NCBI GenBank assembly: GCA_030430205.1 | Contig: JAUIGE010000031.1 | Location: forward strand, 18,399-82,398 | DNA: 64,000 nt | Source: Bacteroidia bacterium | GTDB lineage: Bacteria > Bacteroidota > Bacteroidia > J057 | Reading direction: 5' to 3' | Shown here: piece by piece, positions 17,417-25,358 of the stretch | Layout: the number at the start of each line of letters is the position of its first letter | How positions within the stretch are numbered: position 1 is the first letter of the stretch | Notes under the pieces: generated by a model | Seen by the model: the letters and a program-made list of their open reading frames with translations, nothing else | Databases searched by the model: none | What the model was told of the DNA's origin: nothing | Made by a program: the position numbers and the translations under genes

Positions 17417-18532
17417 ATGCCAAAACACTTTCGGATTGCACATATCATTTATAGTGGATTAGGAGGGCACGGAAGTGTATTCTTTTCTTTGGTGGATTCC
17501 AATAAAGAGCCCAACCTACAGCACATTCCTCTTTTTTTTGGTGTGGAGGCTGTTTTGGAAGAGTATCAGGAAAAATGTAAAAAACTGCAAGTACCTGTCA
17601 CTTATGTAAGCAAAAAACAAGGATTTGACAGGGCTTCGTGGAAAGAATTAAGGGTGAAGCTTCAGGAAATCAAACCTGATTTTATTGTATTACATAGTGT
17701 ATATGCGATTCTTCCTGTTTGGCGCTATGCTCTCCAGACCAACTGTAGGTTTTGTGTTGTGGAGCACACCCCTATAGATCAGAAGAGTAAGCTTTCCTGG
17801 CTTTGGACTTCCCTGGCATTTATTTTATCCCCTAAAATAGTTGTGCTTTCCCCAGATTTCAAAAAGGGCCTGAAGAAGAAACTGCCATTTCTGTATAAGG
17901 AAAAAAAACTTGTCCTGATTCCAAATGGAATTAATCAGGAGGTATTTCATCCCATTGCGAAATCAACACCATCAAATGGGTTAATCATGAGCATGCATAG
18001 CCGACTGACACCTCAAAAGGATCATCAAAGTTTGCTTCATGCCATCGCATTCTTGAAGGGTTCAGAGGTTTATGACAGGATTTATCTGAAGATTGCGGGA
18101 GATGGGAGTTGTCTGGACGAACTGTTAACGCTTACCAAAGAATTGGCTATAGAAGATAAAGTAGCGTGGTTAGGCATGCTCAAGGAAGACTCGATTGTAG
18201 ACTTACTTCAAGAAACAGATATCTACGTACACCCTACTTTTAGTGAAACCATGAGTACATCTCTGATGCAAGCCATGGCCGTAGGCTTGCCCATAATCAC
18301 TACCAATATATCTGGAGTGACACATATGATCAGGCATGAAGAAACGGGGATTTGCACGGCCAAAGGTGAAGCCAAACCATTGGCTCATGCCATCGCTCAA
18401 CTTGCAAATGACTTACCTTTTAGAAAAAAACTGGGTAAAGCGGCTCATGAATATGCCGTAAAACATTTTTCAAATGTAAGTATGGCAAAAAAGTATTCAA
18501 CTTTAATCGCTGATGAAATCACTAGATCGTGA
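17417..18532 (+). CDS. GT4 glycosyltransferase, 371 aa
   Basis: GT-B fold: N-terminal HFRIAHIIYSGLGGHGSVF, a LIPNGINQEVFHP linker near residue 175, and a donor site with SETMSTSLMQAMAVGLPIIT around residue 277-296, including the E-x7-E-like arrangement of retaining GT4 enzymes. TAGTTTTG at 17390-17397 fits the Bacteroidota -7 box 19 nt before the ATG. I choose ATG 17417 over an in-frame TTG at 17408. Part of the AT-rich portion of the locus and followed 12 bp later by a methyltransferase gene. Confidence 0.87.
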   Translation: MPKHFRIAHIIYSGLGGHGSVFFSLVDSNKEPNLQHIPLFFGVEAVLEEYQEKCKKLQVPVTYVSKKQGFDRASWKELRVKLQEIKPDFIVLHSVYAILPVWRYALQTNCRFCVVEHTPIDQKSKLSWLWTSLAFILSPKIVVLSPDFKKGLKKKLPFLYKEKKLVLIPNGINQEVFHPIAKSTPSNGLIMSMHSRLTPQKDHQSLLHAIAFLKGSEVYDRIYLKIAGDGSCLDELLTLTKELAIEDKVAWLGMLKEDSIVDLLQETDIYVHPTFSETMSTSLMQAMAVGLPIITTNISGVTHMIRHEETGICTAKGEAKPLAHAIAQLANDLPFRKKLGKAAHEYAVKHFSNVSMAKKYSTLIADEITRS

Positions 18533-18544
18533 GAACAGACAATT

Positions 18545-19222
18545 ATGATAAAAAAAGAAGCCAGCTGGTTGGGAAAAGAAATCTTAGCGCTTATTAATGA
18601 TTTCGAGCGCCCCAATGTGTTGAATGTAGGAAGTTCTACCGAGGCCTTTCGCAAAAACCAACAGCCCCATATTGATCAAGAAATTTTTAGTCCTTTACGA
18701 AAAGCTCAAGTAAGAATTACCCATTTGGACATGAAGAAAGAGGATGGAGTAGATATTGTAGGAGATTTGACGGATAAAATATTTCTTGAGGAAATTCAAA
18801 AATCAAAATACAATATTATTTTATGTAACAATTTGCTGGAACATGTAGAGACCCCACAAGATATCTGTTCAGCCTTATATCGTGCTGTTGAGCCAGGGGG
18901 ATATATTGTACTTTCAGTTCCCCCTCGCTATCCGTACCATAGTGATCCAATTGATACGATGCTGAGGCCAAGTCCAGAAGAGCTACACAAGTTTTTTCCC
19001 AAAACTCAAATTGTGAAGGCAGAAATTGTTGAAATACCCAATACCCATTTCCAATTATTGATGGCTAACCCTAAGCATCTGCTGATTTTTTGTTTGAGAT
19101 GTGTCACCCCTTTTTACAAGCCAGGTGGTTGGCGGAAAATTGTATCAGGGATTCCTCATTTATTTAAGTCATTTCAGGTAAGCTGTTTAATTATAAAGAA
19201 AACTAACTTGCATAGAGTTTAG
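18545..19222 (+). CDS. SAM-dependent methyltransferase-like protein, 225 aa
   Basis: Residues 20-30 (RPNVLNVGSST) form a slightly atypical motif I, with VGSST in place of the glycine-rich GxGxG. They are followed by a SAM acidic strand (THLDMKKEDGVDIVGDL) and the post-motif segment NIILCNNLLEHVETP, then EPGGYIVLSVPPRYPYHSDP. This is the Methyltransf_11-like pattern seen in glycan loci. The weakened glycine loop could mean altered SAM binding. It starts 12 bp after the glycosyltransferase stop. Confidence 0.7.
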   Translation: MIKKEASWLGKEILALINDFERPNVLNVGSSTEAFRKNQQPHIDQEIFSPLRKAQVRITHLDMKKEDGVDIVGDLTDKIFLEEIQKSKYNIILCNNLLEHVETPQDICSALYRAVEPGGYIVLSVPPRYPYHSDPIDTMLRPSPEELHKFFPKTQIVKAEIVEIPNTHFQLLMANPKHLLIFCLRCVTPFYKPGGWRKIVSGIPHLFKSFQVSCLIIKKTNLHRV

Positions 19223-19233
19223 CAAAACTATAT

Positions 19234-20166
19234 ATGAAAAGAACAATCCTCGTCACCGGTGGAGCCGGCAATATTGGTGGAGCCCTCGTCTCCCGTTTGG
19301 TAGAAAATCCCGAAAACTTTGTCGTCGTAGTAGACAACCTGATCACAGGAGATGTGAAAAAACTCCCTTCAAAGGAGTTCAAAAACTGGCGTTTTATTCA
19401 GGCAGATGCCAATGAGTATCAGCAGCTTGCAGCGATCATGACTTCTCATCATTTTGACTTCGTCTTTCACTATGCCGCCATGGTGGGCGTGAAGCGAACC
19501 ATCAAGAATCCCATTGGCGTAATGAATGATATTCAGGGAATCAAACATATCACTGAGCTGAGCAAAAACACAGGCGTCAAACGCATCTTTTTTTCGTCCT
19601 CTTCAGAGGTATATGGCGAGCCTGTTGAAATCCCTCAGCATGAGGAGACCACACCCCTCAATGCCCGCTTGCCTTATGCGATCGTCAAAAATGTAGGGGA
19701 AGCCTATCTGCGTTCCTATCAGGAGACTCATGGATTGGATTATACCATTTTTCGCTTTTTCAATACCTATGGACCTAAGCAGAGCGATGACTTTGTGATG
19801 GTCAAATTTATCAAAGCGGCTCTTGCCGGGGAGGATATCCCCGTTTATGGCGATGGAACTCAGCAAAGAACCTTTTGCTATGTAGATGACAACATTGACA
19901 CCTGCCTGAGTTGTTTGTATGAAGATACCTGCATCAACGAGACCTTGAATATTGGTAGCGACAAGATGATCACCATTTTTGAACTTGCTGAATTGATAAT
20001 TCAAATCACGGGTTCTTCTTCCAAAATCATTCACCTTCCTCCCCTGGAAAAAGGCGATATGCAGCGCAGACAGCCTGATATCACAAAAATGAAAAGCATT
20101 CTCAAGCACTCCATGCTACCATTGGATGAAGGAATCAAGCGGCTTGTGAGCAAGTTCCAATCCTAA
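19234..20166 (+). CDS. NAD-dependent sugar-nucleotide epimerase/dehydratase (extended SDR), 310 aa
   Basis: Rossmann NAD site at residues 6-13 (TGGAGNIG), catalytic Ser/Thr region FFSSSSEVYGEP, and the YxxxK pair in PYAIVK; FFNTYGPKQ and YGDGTQQRTFCYVDD are the usual substrate-pocket strands of UDP-sugar 4-epimerases and decarboxylases. It would supply a nucleotide sugar to the neighbouring transferases. GC content rises again from here compared with 9-19 kb. Family secure; GalE-like, UXS-like and dTDP-glucose dehydratase-like roles cannot be separated by eye. Confidence 0.85.
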   Translation: MKRTILVTGGAGNIGGALVSRLVENPENFVVVVDNLITGDVKKLPSKEFKNWRFIQADANEYQQLAAIMTSHHFDFVFHYAAMVGVKRTIKNPIGVMNDIQGIKHITELSKNTGVKRIFFSSSSEVYGEPVEIPQHEETTPLNARLPYAIVKNVGEAYLRSYQETHGLDYTIFRFFNTYGPKQSDDFVMVKFIKAALAGEDIPVYGDGTQQRTFCYVDDNIDTCLSCLYEDTCINETLNIGSDKMITIFELAELIIQITGSSSKIIHLPPLEKGDMQRRQPDITKMKSILKHSMLPLDEGIKRLVSKFQS

Positions 20167-20188
20167 AAGACTCCCGACAAAATCGATT

Positions 20189-21331
20189 ATGAAAGTACTT
20201 TTTGTGCAAAAAATAAAGGCTCTTTTTGGTTCGGAAAAGTATCTTTTGGAAACCATTCCCCAAATGGAGGCGCGTGGTATCACGAGTGAGTTACTGGTGG
20301 TTTACCAGGAAAAGGATTGGGAAGGTGTGAAACCTATTTTAGATAGGGTGAAGGAGAAAAACATCCGCGTGCATTATATAAATACCGATTCAGACCTGAG
20401 CTATGGCCTGCTTCGTCAGATTGATCAGCATATCAAAAACGGGCAATATGACCTGATTCATACCAACCTGATACATGCAGATACCTGGTTGGCATTGATC
20501 AAAACCTTCTTCAACCGAAAACTAAAAATAGTTTCTACCAAGCATAATTATGAGGAAGCCTATATGGATAAACATGGGTTTGATCCATCGCAGCTGAGCT
20601 TTTTTCAGCGCTATTATTTCCTCTCCTATTGGGCTGAAAAGAAAATAAATTATTCAATTACTATATCTGATGGCCTAAATAAGTTATTCGTAAAAGGGAA
20701 AATAAGCTCTCCTCAAAAAATCCGCACAATTCCCTATGGGTTTGATCTCCCTCACTTTGAAGAAGTTGCCGAGTCCCGCTGTCGCCTTGCTCCTCATCAA
20801 TTGGTGATTGTAGGCCGACTATTAAGCCTAAAGGGCCATCGTTTTGTGATTAAAATTCTGCCCCAATTATTGGAATTATTCCCCGGGTTGAAACTGTTAA
20901 TAATTGGGATAGGGGAAGAGGAGGAAAGCCTTAGGGAACTTGTTTCGCAGATGAATTTGAAAGAGCAGGTCGTCTTCACCGGATACCAGACCAATGTGCT
21001 GGAATGGATGAACCAATCAGACCTTGTTCTGATCCCTTCCGTCTCAGAAGGATTTGGGATCGTGATCCTGGAAGCATTTAACAGCCGTACGGCTGTTGTG
21101 GCCTTTGATGTGCCCGCTCCCAATGAAATCATTGAACACCAAAAAACAGGAATCCTGATTCCTCCCTTTGATCTGGAGCAGCTCAAAGACCAAATCATCC
21201 AACTCCTGGAGGATAAAGAAGGCCGTGAGCGCCTCGCAAAAAACGCTTACGACAAGCTGAAGTCTTACTATACCCTCGACAGGATGACAGATGAGATCAT
21301 CGAAGTCTATGAGGAAGTATTGGCGAGTTGA
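20189..21331 (+). CDS. GT4 glycosyltransferase, 380 aa
   Basis: GT-B retaining transferase. It has an acceptor domain with KALFGSEKYLLETIPQME near the start, an IPYGFDLPHFE linker at about 180, LVIVGRLLSLKGHRF opening the donor domain, and PSVSEGFGIVILEAFNSRT carrying the E-x7-E motif. It is the last rightward gene of the locus; its stop lies one base from the stop of the convergent formyltransferase gene, so no space is left for an independent terminator. Confidence 0.88.
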   Translation: MKVLFVQKIKALFGSEKYLLETIPQMEARGITSELLVVYQEKDWEGVKPILDRVKEKNIRVHYINTDSDLSYGLLRQIDQHIKNGQYDLIHTNLIHADTWLALIKTFFNRKLKIVSTKHNYEEAYMDKHGFDPSQLSFFQRYYFLSYWAEKKINYSITISDGLNKLFVKGKISSPQKIRTIPYGFDLPHFEEVAESRCRLAPHQLVIVGRLLSLKGHRFVIKILPQLLELFPGLKLLIIGIGEEEESLRELVSQMNLKEQVVFTGYQTNVLEWMNQSDLVLIPSVSEGFGIVILEAFNSRTAVVAFDVPAPNEIIEHQKTGILIPPFDLEQLKDQIIQLLEDKEGRERLAKNAYDKLKSYYTLDRMTDEIIEVYEEVLAS

Positions 21332-21332
21332 T

Positions 21333-22106
21333 TTATTTTACCCCTTTTCTCAACCAGGTCCACACATATCCCCAGAAAGTAGGGTGAAACCATTGCCTGC
21401 TTTCTCCTTCATGAGAATGAGGCTTTAACTGTCCCGTTATATGGTCCTGTATTGCCTGTTTTAAAAGCGTTATACCCTCCATTTGCTGGAGGATGGGGTA
21501 GGTAACAAAGTTATCTTTGGAAGTGGGGAGGATGCGCTTTTGGTACAAAAGCTCGCCTGTGTCTACCCCGGCGTCCACCAGGTGGACCGTCACACCGCAG
21601 TTTGCGGGGTCATCCTGAGCCAATGCCCAATAGCCCCCATGGACCCCTCGGTAAAGAGGCGTGATGCCCGCATGTGTATTGATAAAAGGAACCGGAAAAG
21701 CCTGTAGCACTTTGCTGGAAATGATGCGGGTCGCATTGACGATGATCAGATCAGGCTCGATCCCGGCAAGGATTTCCCTTGTCTGCAAGGCATTTATTGA
21801 AGATACTTCGATGAGTTTGTCTGCCGGGATAGGCGCTATGCTGAACTGGGCCTGGCGCATGAGGGCTTTTATCCTGCCGGATGCACGCATCCTCAGGTAG
21901 GGAACGATGCACAACTGGAAAAGTATTTGACCCAAAACCTGCACATATCCGAGCTTTTTGAGGCGGTATTGCAGGAATTTTTTCCGGCTGTAAGGCGCTT
22001 CCACGATCACTTTTTCTATGGAAAAAGTCTGGGACAAGGCATGGTAGAGGATGCGTCCCGACTCATCCTGCCCCGCCAAAATTACGATTTTGGGATTAGC
22101 TGGCAT
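21333..22106 (-). CDS. formyltransferase family protein (Fmt/ArnA-N fold), 257 aa
   Basis: The catalytic core is visible: FINTHAGITPLYRGVHGGYW supplies the N-x-H motif, and CGVTVHLVDAGVDTGELL supplies the later Asp of the Asn-His-Asp triad of N10-formyl-tetrahydrofolate-dependent formyltransferases. In a polysaccharide locus such enzymes usually N-formylate amino sugars, which would fit the amino-sugar step of the PseC-like enzyme. The N-terminus lacks a standard fMet-tRNA recognition layout, so it is not fmt. Its start overlaps the deacetylase gene end by 11 bp; the pair is read leftwards. Confidence 0.8.
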   Translation of the reverse strand: MPANPKIVILAGQDESGRILYHALSQTFSIEKVIVEAPYSRKKFLQYRLKKLGYVQVLGQILFQLCIVPYLRMRASGRIKALMRQAQFSIAPIPADKLIEVSSINALQTREILAGIEPDLIIVNATRIISSKVLQAFPVPFINTHAGITPLYRGVHGGYWALAQDDPANCGVTVHLVDAGVDTGELLYQKRILPTSKDNFVTYPILQQMEGITLLKQAIQDHITGQLKPHSHEGESRQWFHPTFWGYVWTWLRKGVK

Positions 22107-23085
22107 CTTGACTCAATTGTTCACTGATTTCTTCCATATTGAGGCTTTGGAAGCCATAAGTCTTTTGCAGATGTTGGAAGTGTTTCAAAATCTCTTCGAG
22201 TATCGCCAGGTTTTGGGAAAGATGACTGCCAAAGTTATGAGGATGCCACCAAAGGTGATACAGCTTATGCTGCTGTGCAGCCTTTGTCATGCTTCTTTTT
22301 ATTCTGCGAATTTTGAGGCCTTCCAGGAAGGAAAGGCGGGCTGAATAAGGTCGCAAAAAGCGGCTGGAAGGAATATTATAGGGAAAACTTCCCGCAAGGG
22401 CTTCCATGGTGTAAAGGTGGTGACCAGTCACATTGAGGTAGCTGTCGAGGAGCCGAAAAGCTCTTTTGATCAGACGCTCCTCCTGGCGCGACTGGGCTTT
22501 GTATACCCAGGAATTTTCATTCCCTCTGTAGGAGGTGATGCCTGCCTGCTGGCAGGCCTGGAGGTAGCTTTGGTTGTATTGATTGCGGGGAAAAACAATG
22601 CTTTTCAGGCTCAGGCCTTCTTTCTCAGCGATTTGCTGACTGGCTTGAACATCTGCCTGAAAGCTTTGCAGCCTTTGGCCTTTTTCCAGGCAGTAATAAT
22701 GTGAAAAGGTATGTGTACCTATTTCCTGAAAAGGCGTTTGCCGGATCTGCCGGAGCAGCTTGTAGCCAAAATGAAGTGGGTCATCGGCATCGGATGTCCC
22801 GATGGTATCAAAATGGCCAAGGTATGGAGAAAGGATAGTGTTTTCGTAAGCTGGAAGTGTTGTCGGTACAAAACTTTGCAGTTCAGTTTTGTCTTTTGCA
22901 AAGAGAAAACCGACCGTGGCAAAGGTGGTGTGAACCTCATATTTGCGAAAAAGCGCCAGCATGGCTGGTATCACCTCGCGCACAGCGCGGATATTTTCGC
23001 CATAGGCTTCCCGACTCAAAAAGTCTCTGACGCCCCAGAAAAGCTCATAATCCAGTGAAATGACAAAGGTTCCCTTTTTGGTCAT
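22096..23085 (-). CDS. polysaccharide deacetylase (NodB homology), 329 aa
   Basis: The carbohydrate esterase 4 metal site begins with FVISLDYELFWGVRD (catalytic Asp and first metal Asp), followed by THTFSHYYC with the His-x3-His metal ligands. A hydrophobic HLWWHPHNF near residue 280 supplies the late histidine. There is no signal peptide, so it should act in the cytoplasm, possibly on a lipid-linked or nucleotide amino sugar. Removal of an acetyl group by this enzyme followed by formylation by the overlapping downstream formyltransferase is a plausible two-step swap of N-acetyl for N-formyl (inference). Confidence 0.83.
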   Translation of the reverse strand: MTKKGTFVISLDYELFWGVRDFLSREAYGENIRAVREVIPAMLALFRKYEVHTTFATVGFLFAKDKTELQSFVPTTLPAYENTILSPYLGHFDTIGTSDADDPLHFGYKLLRQIRQTPFQEIGTHTFSHYYCLEKGQRLQSFQADVQASQQIAEKEGLSLKSIVFPRNQYNQSYLQACQQAGITSYRGNENSWVYKAQSRQEERLIKRAFRLLDSYLNVTGHHLYTMEALAGSFPYNIPSSRFLRPYSARLSFLEGLKIRRIKRSMTKAAQQHKLYHLWWHPHNFGSHLSQNLAILEEILKHFQHLQKTYGFQSLNMEEISEQLSQDAS

Positions 23086-23112
23086 ATCTTGAAAATCTGC
23101 CCCAAGGTAAAA

Positions 23113-24102
23113 TTATATGTGCACTTCTTTGAGCATGGCCATGGTCTCAACTACGGCCTGCCGAAATGGCGTAATCTTATAACCCAGCTCTTCCTGAGCC
23201 TTGCGGGAAGATACTTCCCAATTATAATCATACCGCTTGACCCAATCGGGGGTGATCAGGGGCGGACGCCCGAATGTATCAGCAATAAATTGCTGAAATC
23301 GGGCAAAGGTTAAAAGCACCCCCATAGGCATGGGGAGGAGAGAATGCTCCTTGCCTTTAATATCACTCAGCACGGAAAACAATTTGTTCCAGCTCAGGTC
23401 TTCACCTCCGAGCAGGTAGAATTCTCCGGAACGGCCTTTTTCCATGGCAGCGATGTGTCCCTGTACCAGATCGGGCAGATAGGCATAATTGCCTTTGCTG
23501 GTGCCGTCTCCGGGACGGAAGTACCATTTGCCGGACATATATTGGAAAATGATTTTGGTAGCAGCATTGCTCATATCCAGTGGACCCGGTCCAAAAACCC
23601 GTGAAGGTGCCACAATCACGACTTCCAGCCCTTTATCCAAATAGGAAAAAGCTATTCTTTTGGCTTCAGCCTTGGTCTTTTCATATTCGTTGAAAAAAGG
23701 AACTTTCCGTGGGGTTTCTTCATTCACTGGTCCATTGAAGGCTGGGCCGATGATACCGGCGGTAGATGTCTTTACGACCCGTTTTACGCCCGCTTTCAAA
23801 GCGGCATCCATGACATTGCGGGTGCCCTGCACATTTACCTCATGAAACGCATTGGCGGGGGCCCAGACCCCGATGAGGGCAGCAAGGTGGAAAACATGGG
23901 TACAGCCCTGCATGCCTTCAGCAAGTAGTTCCCTATCCGAAAGATCGCCTTCAAGCAATTGCAGGTTTTCGTGTATTAGACCAAGCTTTTCTGCTTTTTC
24001 AGGATTGCGCACCAATGCCGTGACCTGAGCTCCTTTGTCTAGTAGGTGATGGGTAAGTGCCTGACCCAAAAGACCCGTTGCACCTGTGATGAATATGTTC
24101 AT
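23113..24102 (-). CDS. NAD(P)-dependent epimerase/dihydroflavonol-4-reductase-like SDR, 329 aa
   Basis: Extended SDR: nucleotide site MNIFITGATGLLGQALTHHL with the GxTGxxG pattern, a THVFHLAALIGVW segment, and YEKTKAEAKRI as the YxxxK active site. The C-terminal half resembles dihydroflavonol reductase/HpnA-type NAD-dependent epimerases of outer-membrane lipid or sugar metabolism. It is 27 bp downstream of nothing obvious and 28 bp upstream of the deacetylase gene, so it may share the leftward operon. Confidence 0.82.
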   Translation of the reverse strand: MNIFITGATGLLGQALTHHLLDKGAQVTALVRNPEKAEKLGLIHENLQLLEGDLSDRELLAEGMQGCTHVFHLAALIGVWAPANAFHEVNVQGTRNVMDAALKAGVKRVVKTSTAGIIGPAFNGPVNEETPRKVPFFNEYEKTKAEAKRIAFSYLDKGLEVVIVAPSRVFGPGPLDMSNAATKIIFQYMSGKWYFRPGDGTSKGNYAYLPDLVQGHIAAMEKGRSGEFYLLGGEDLSWNKLFSVLSDIKGKEHSLLPMPMGVLLTFARFQQFIADTFGRPPLITPDWVKRYDYNWEVSSRKAQEELGYKITPFRQAVVETMAMLKEVHI

Positions 24103-24146
24103 AATAAGGTATCGTTCTACTTTTTGACTAACAACCGTTCAAACGA

Positions 24147-24863
24147 TTATTTTATCATCATGTTCGGATGAGCCCTTAAAGAAAAGAAACTGTTGCTTAA
24201 AGCGATGATTATGTGGGTTGAAAAGGCAATCCATATAGTTCCGCTGTGTAAACTCAGCAAGCAGAAGAAAATTCCCAGGGGAATTGCACCCAGCGTTTCG
24301 CCCACATTTTTGGGAATATGAGCAAAAGCATAAAGCGCTGCATTGACAGCGATAGCAGGCCAGACACCGAGTAGCGGCACCAGACCGAAAAGCAGGATTC
24401 CCCGAAACATCAGCTCATAGCCAAATAAATAGGCGATCCAGCTGATGGCATTTTGAAAAACCAGTTTTTTGCTCCAGACAGCCTCCCTTATCATGGGATA
24501 TAATGCCAGGTTTTTGGGGCTGCTGGTTCTGAAAAAATTCAGAGGGATGATGATCGCTCCCAATCCTGCGATCCAAAGCAGGGAGGTATCCAGCTTTTCG
24601 ACACCTATGCCATAGGCCAGAGGGCTTTTTCCCAAAAACAGCCATAAGATGATTGCTGGGAGCAGACCGATGGTCAACATGCCAATATATCGCTGGAAAA
24701 AAACCTGTTGAGTAGGGCCTTTTTCAGGTCCATACTTTTTTAGGAAGCGTTTCTCAAGGCCAGGGTCATGAGATAAAAAATGATAGGCTGTAAAACCCAG
24801 GGTACATAGCAACAAGATCAGCATTCCCTCCAATGCTTCTGGTTGCCATTCAGGAATTGTCAT
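24147..24863 (-). CDS. CPBP-family intramembrane protein, 238 aa
   Basis: About six to seven membrane helices. Motif 1 of the CPBP (Abi/Rce1-like) family appears as YELMFRGILL, which keeps the second Glu and the Arg of EExxxR but has Tyr for the first Glu; motif 2 appears as YAFAHIPKN with its histidine. In relatives these residues make a glutamate intramembrane protease, so activity is possible but not certain. I start it at ATG 24863; a TTG two codons upstream is the alternative. It follows the acidic 124-residue protein by 14 bp. Confidence 0.78.
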   Translation of the reverse strand: MTIPEWQPEALEGMLILLLCTLGFTAYHFLSHDPGLEKRFLKKYGPEKGPTQQVFFQRYIGMLTIGLLPAIILWLFLGKSPLAYGIGVEKLDTSLLWIAGLGAIIIPLNFFRTSSPKNLALYPMIREAVWSKKLVFQNAISWIAYLFGYELMFRGILLFGLVPLLGVWPAIAVNAALYAFAHIPKNVGETLGAIPLGIFFCLLSLHSGTIWIAFSTHIIIALSNSFFSLRAHPNMMIK

Positions 24864-24877
24864 ACACAAAAAGTGAG

Positions 24878-25252
24878 TTAATAATCATCATCATCGTCCT
24901 CTTCTTCCTCATTGTCATAGGAAAACTCATTGTCTTCATTGGAATTGAGGGACAAATAATCGATTTCTGAATATTTATCCTGGTATTCCTCCTTGATCTT
25001 GTCTTTCAATTCGCCATCCTCATCATAATCAGGATCATCTTCGATGATCTGTTGGGCAGTGGCTTTATTCATTCGAACCAGATAATAAACATCATCCGTC
25101 TCAAAGGGAAGACCGTAGCGGGTCTCGTTTTCCTTATTTTTAAAGGAAATCAAGTGTTGACTGAATCCCGAAGGATAGACCAGTTTGATTTGTTCCTGAA
25201 CACTATCAGGAAGTTTGTCATAGTCTTTTACGATTTTAGGTTTGCTACTCAC
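24878..25252 (-). CDS. acidic hypothetical protein, 124 aa
   Basis: Unrecognised small cytoplasmic protein. Residues 1-75 look folded (KPKIVKDYDKLPDSVQEQIK, then a beta-rich KNKENETRYGLPFE stretch), and the tail from about residue 75 is extremely acidic, ending EEEEDDDDDY. The folded part resembles small Bacteroidota-specific proteins of unknown role. It precedes the CPBP gene by 14 bp on the same strand, so a shared transcript is likely. Confidence 0.75.
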   Translation of the reverse strand: MSSKPKIVKDYDKLPDSVQEQIKLVYPSGFSQHLISFKNKENETRYGLPFETDDVYYLVRMNKATAQQIIEDDPDYDEDGELKDKIKEEYQDKYSEIDYLSLNSNEDNEFSYDNEEEEDDDDDY

Positions 25253-25358
25253 AGTTTCAGGTTTTTATTTGGTAGCCAAGTAAATTAATGCATCCTTATG
25301 TTTCAAGCCCCATGATGAATTATTTTAGAATTCATTTTTTAAATCCCCCTTCTGCCTG

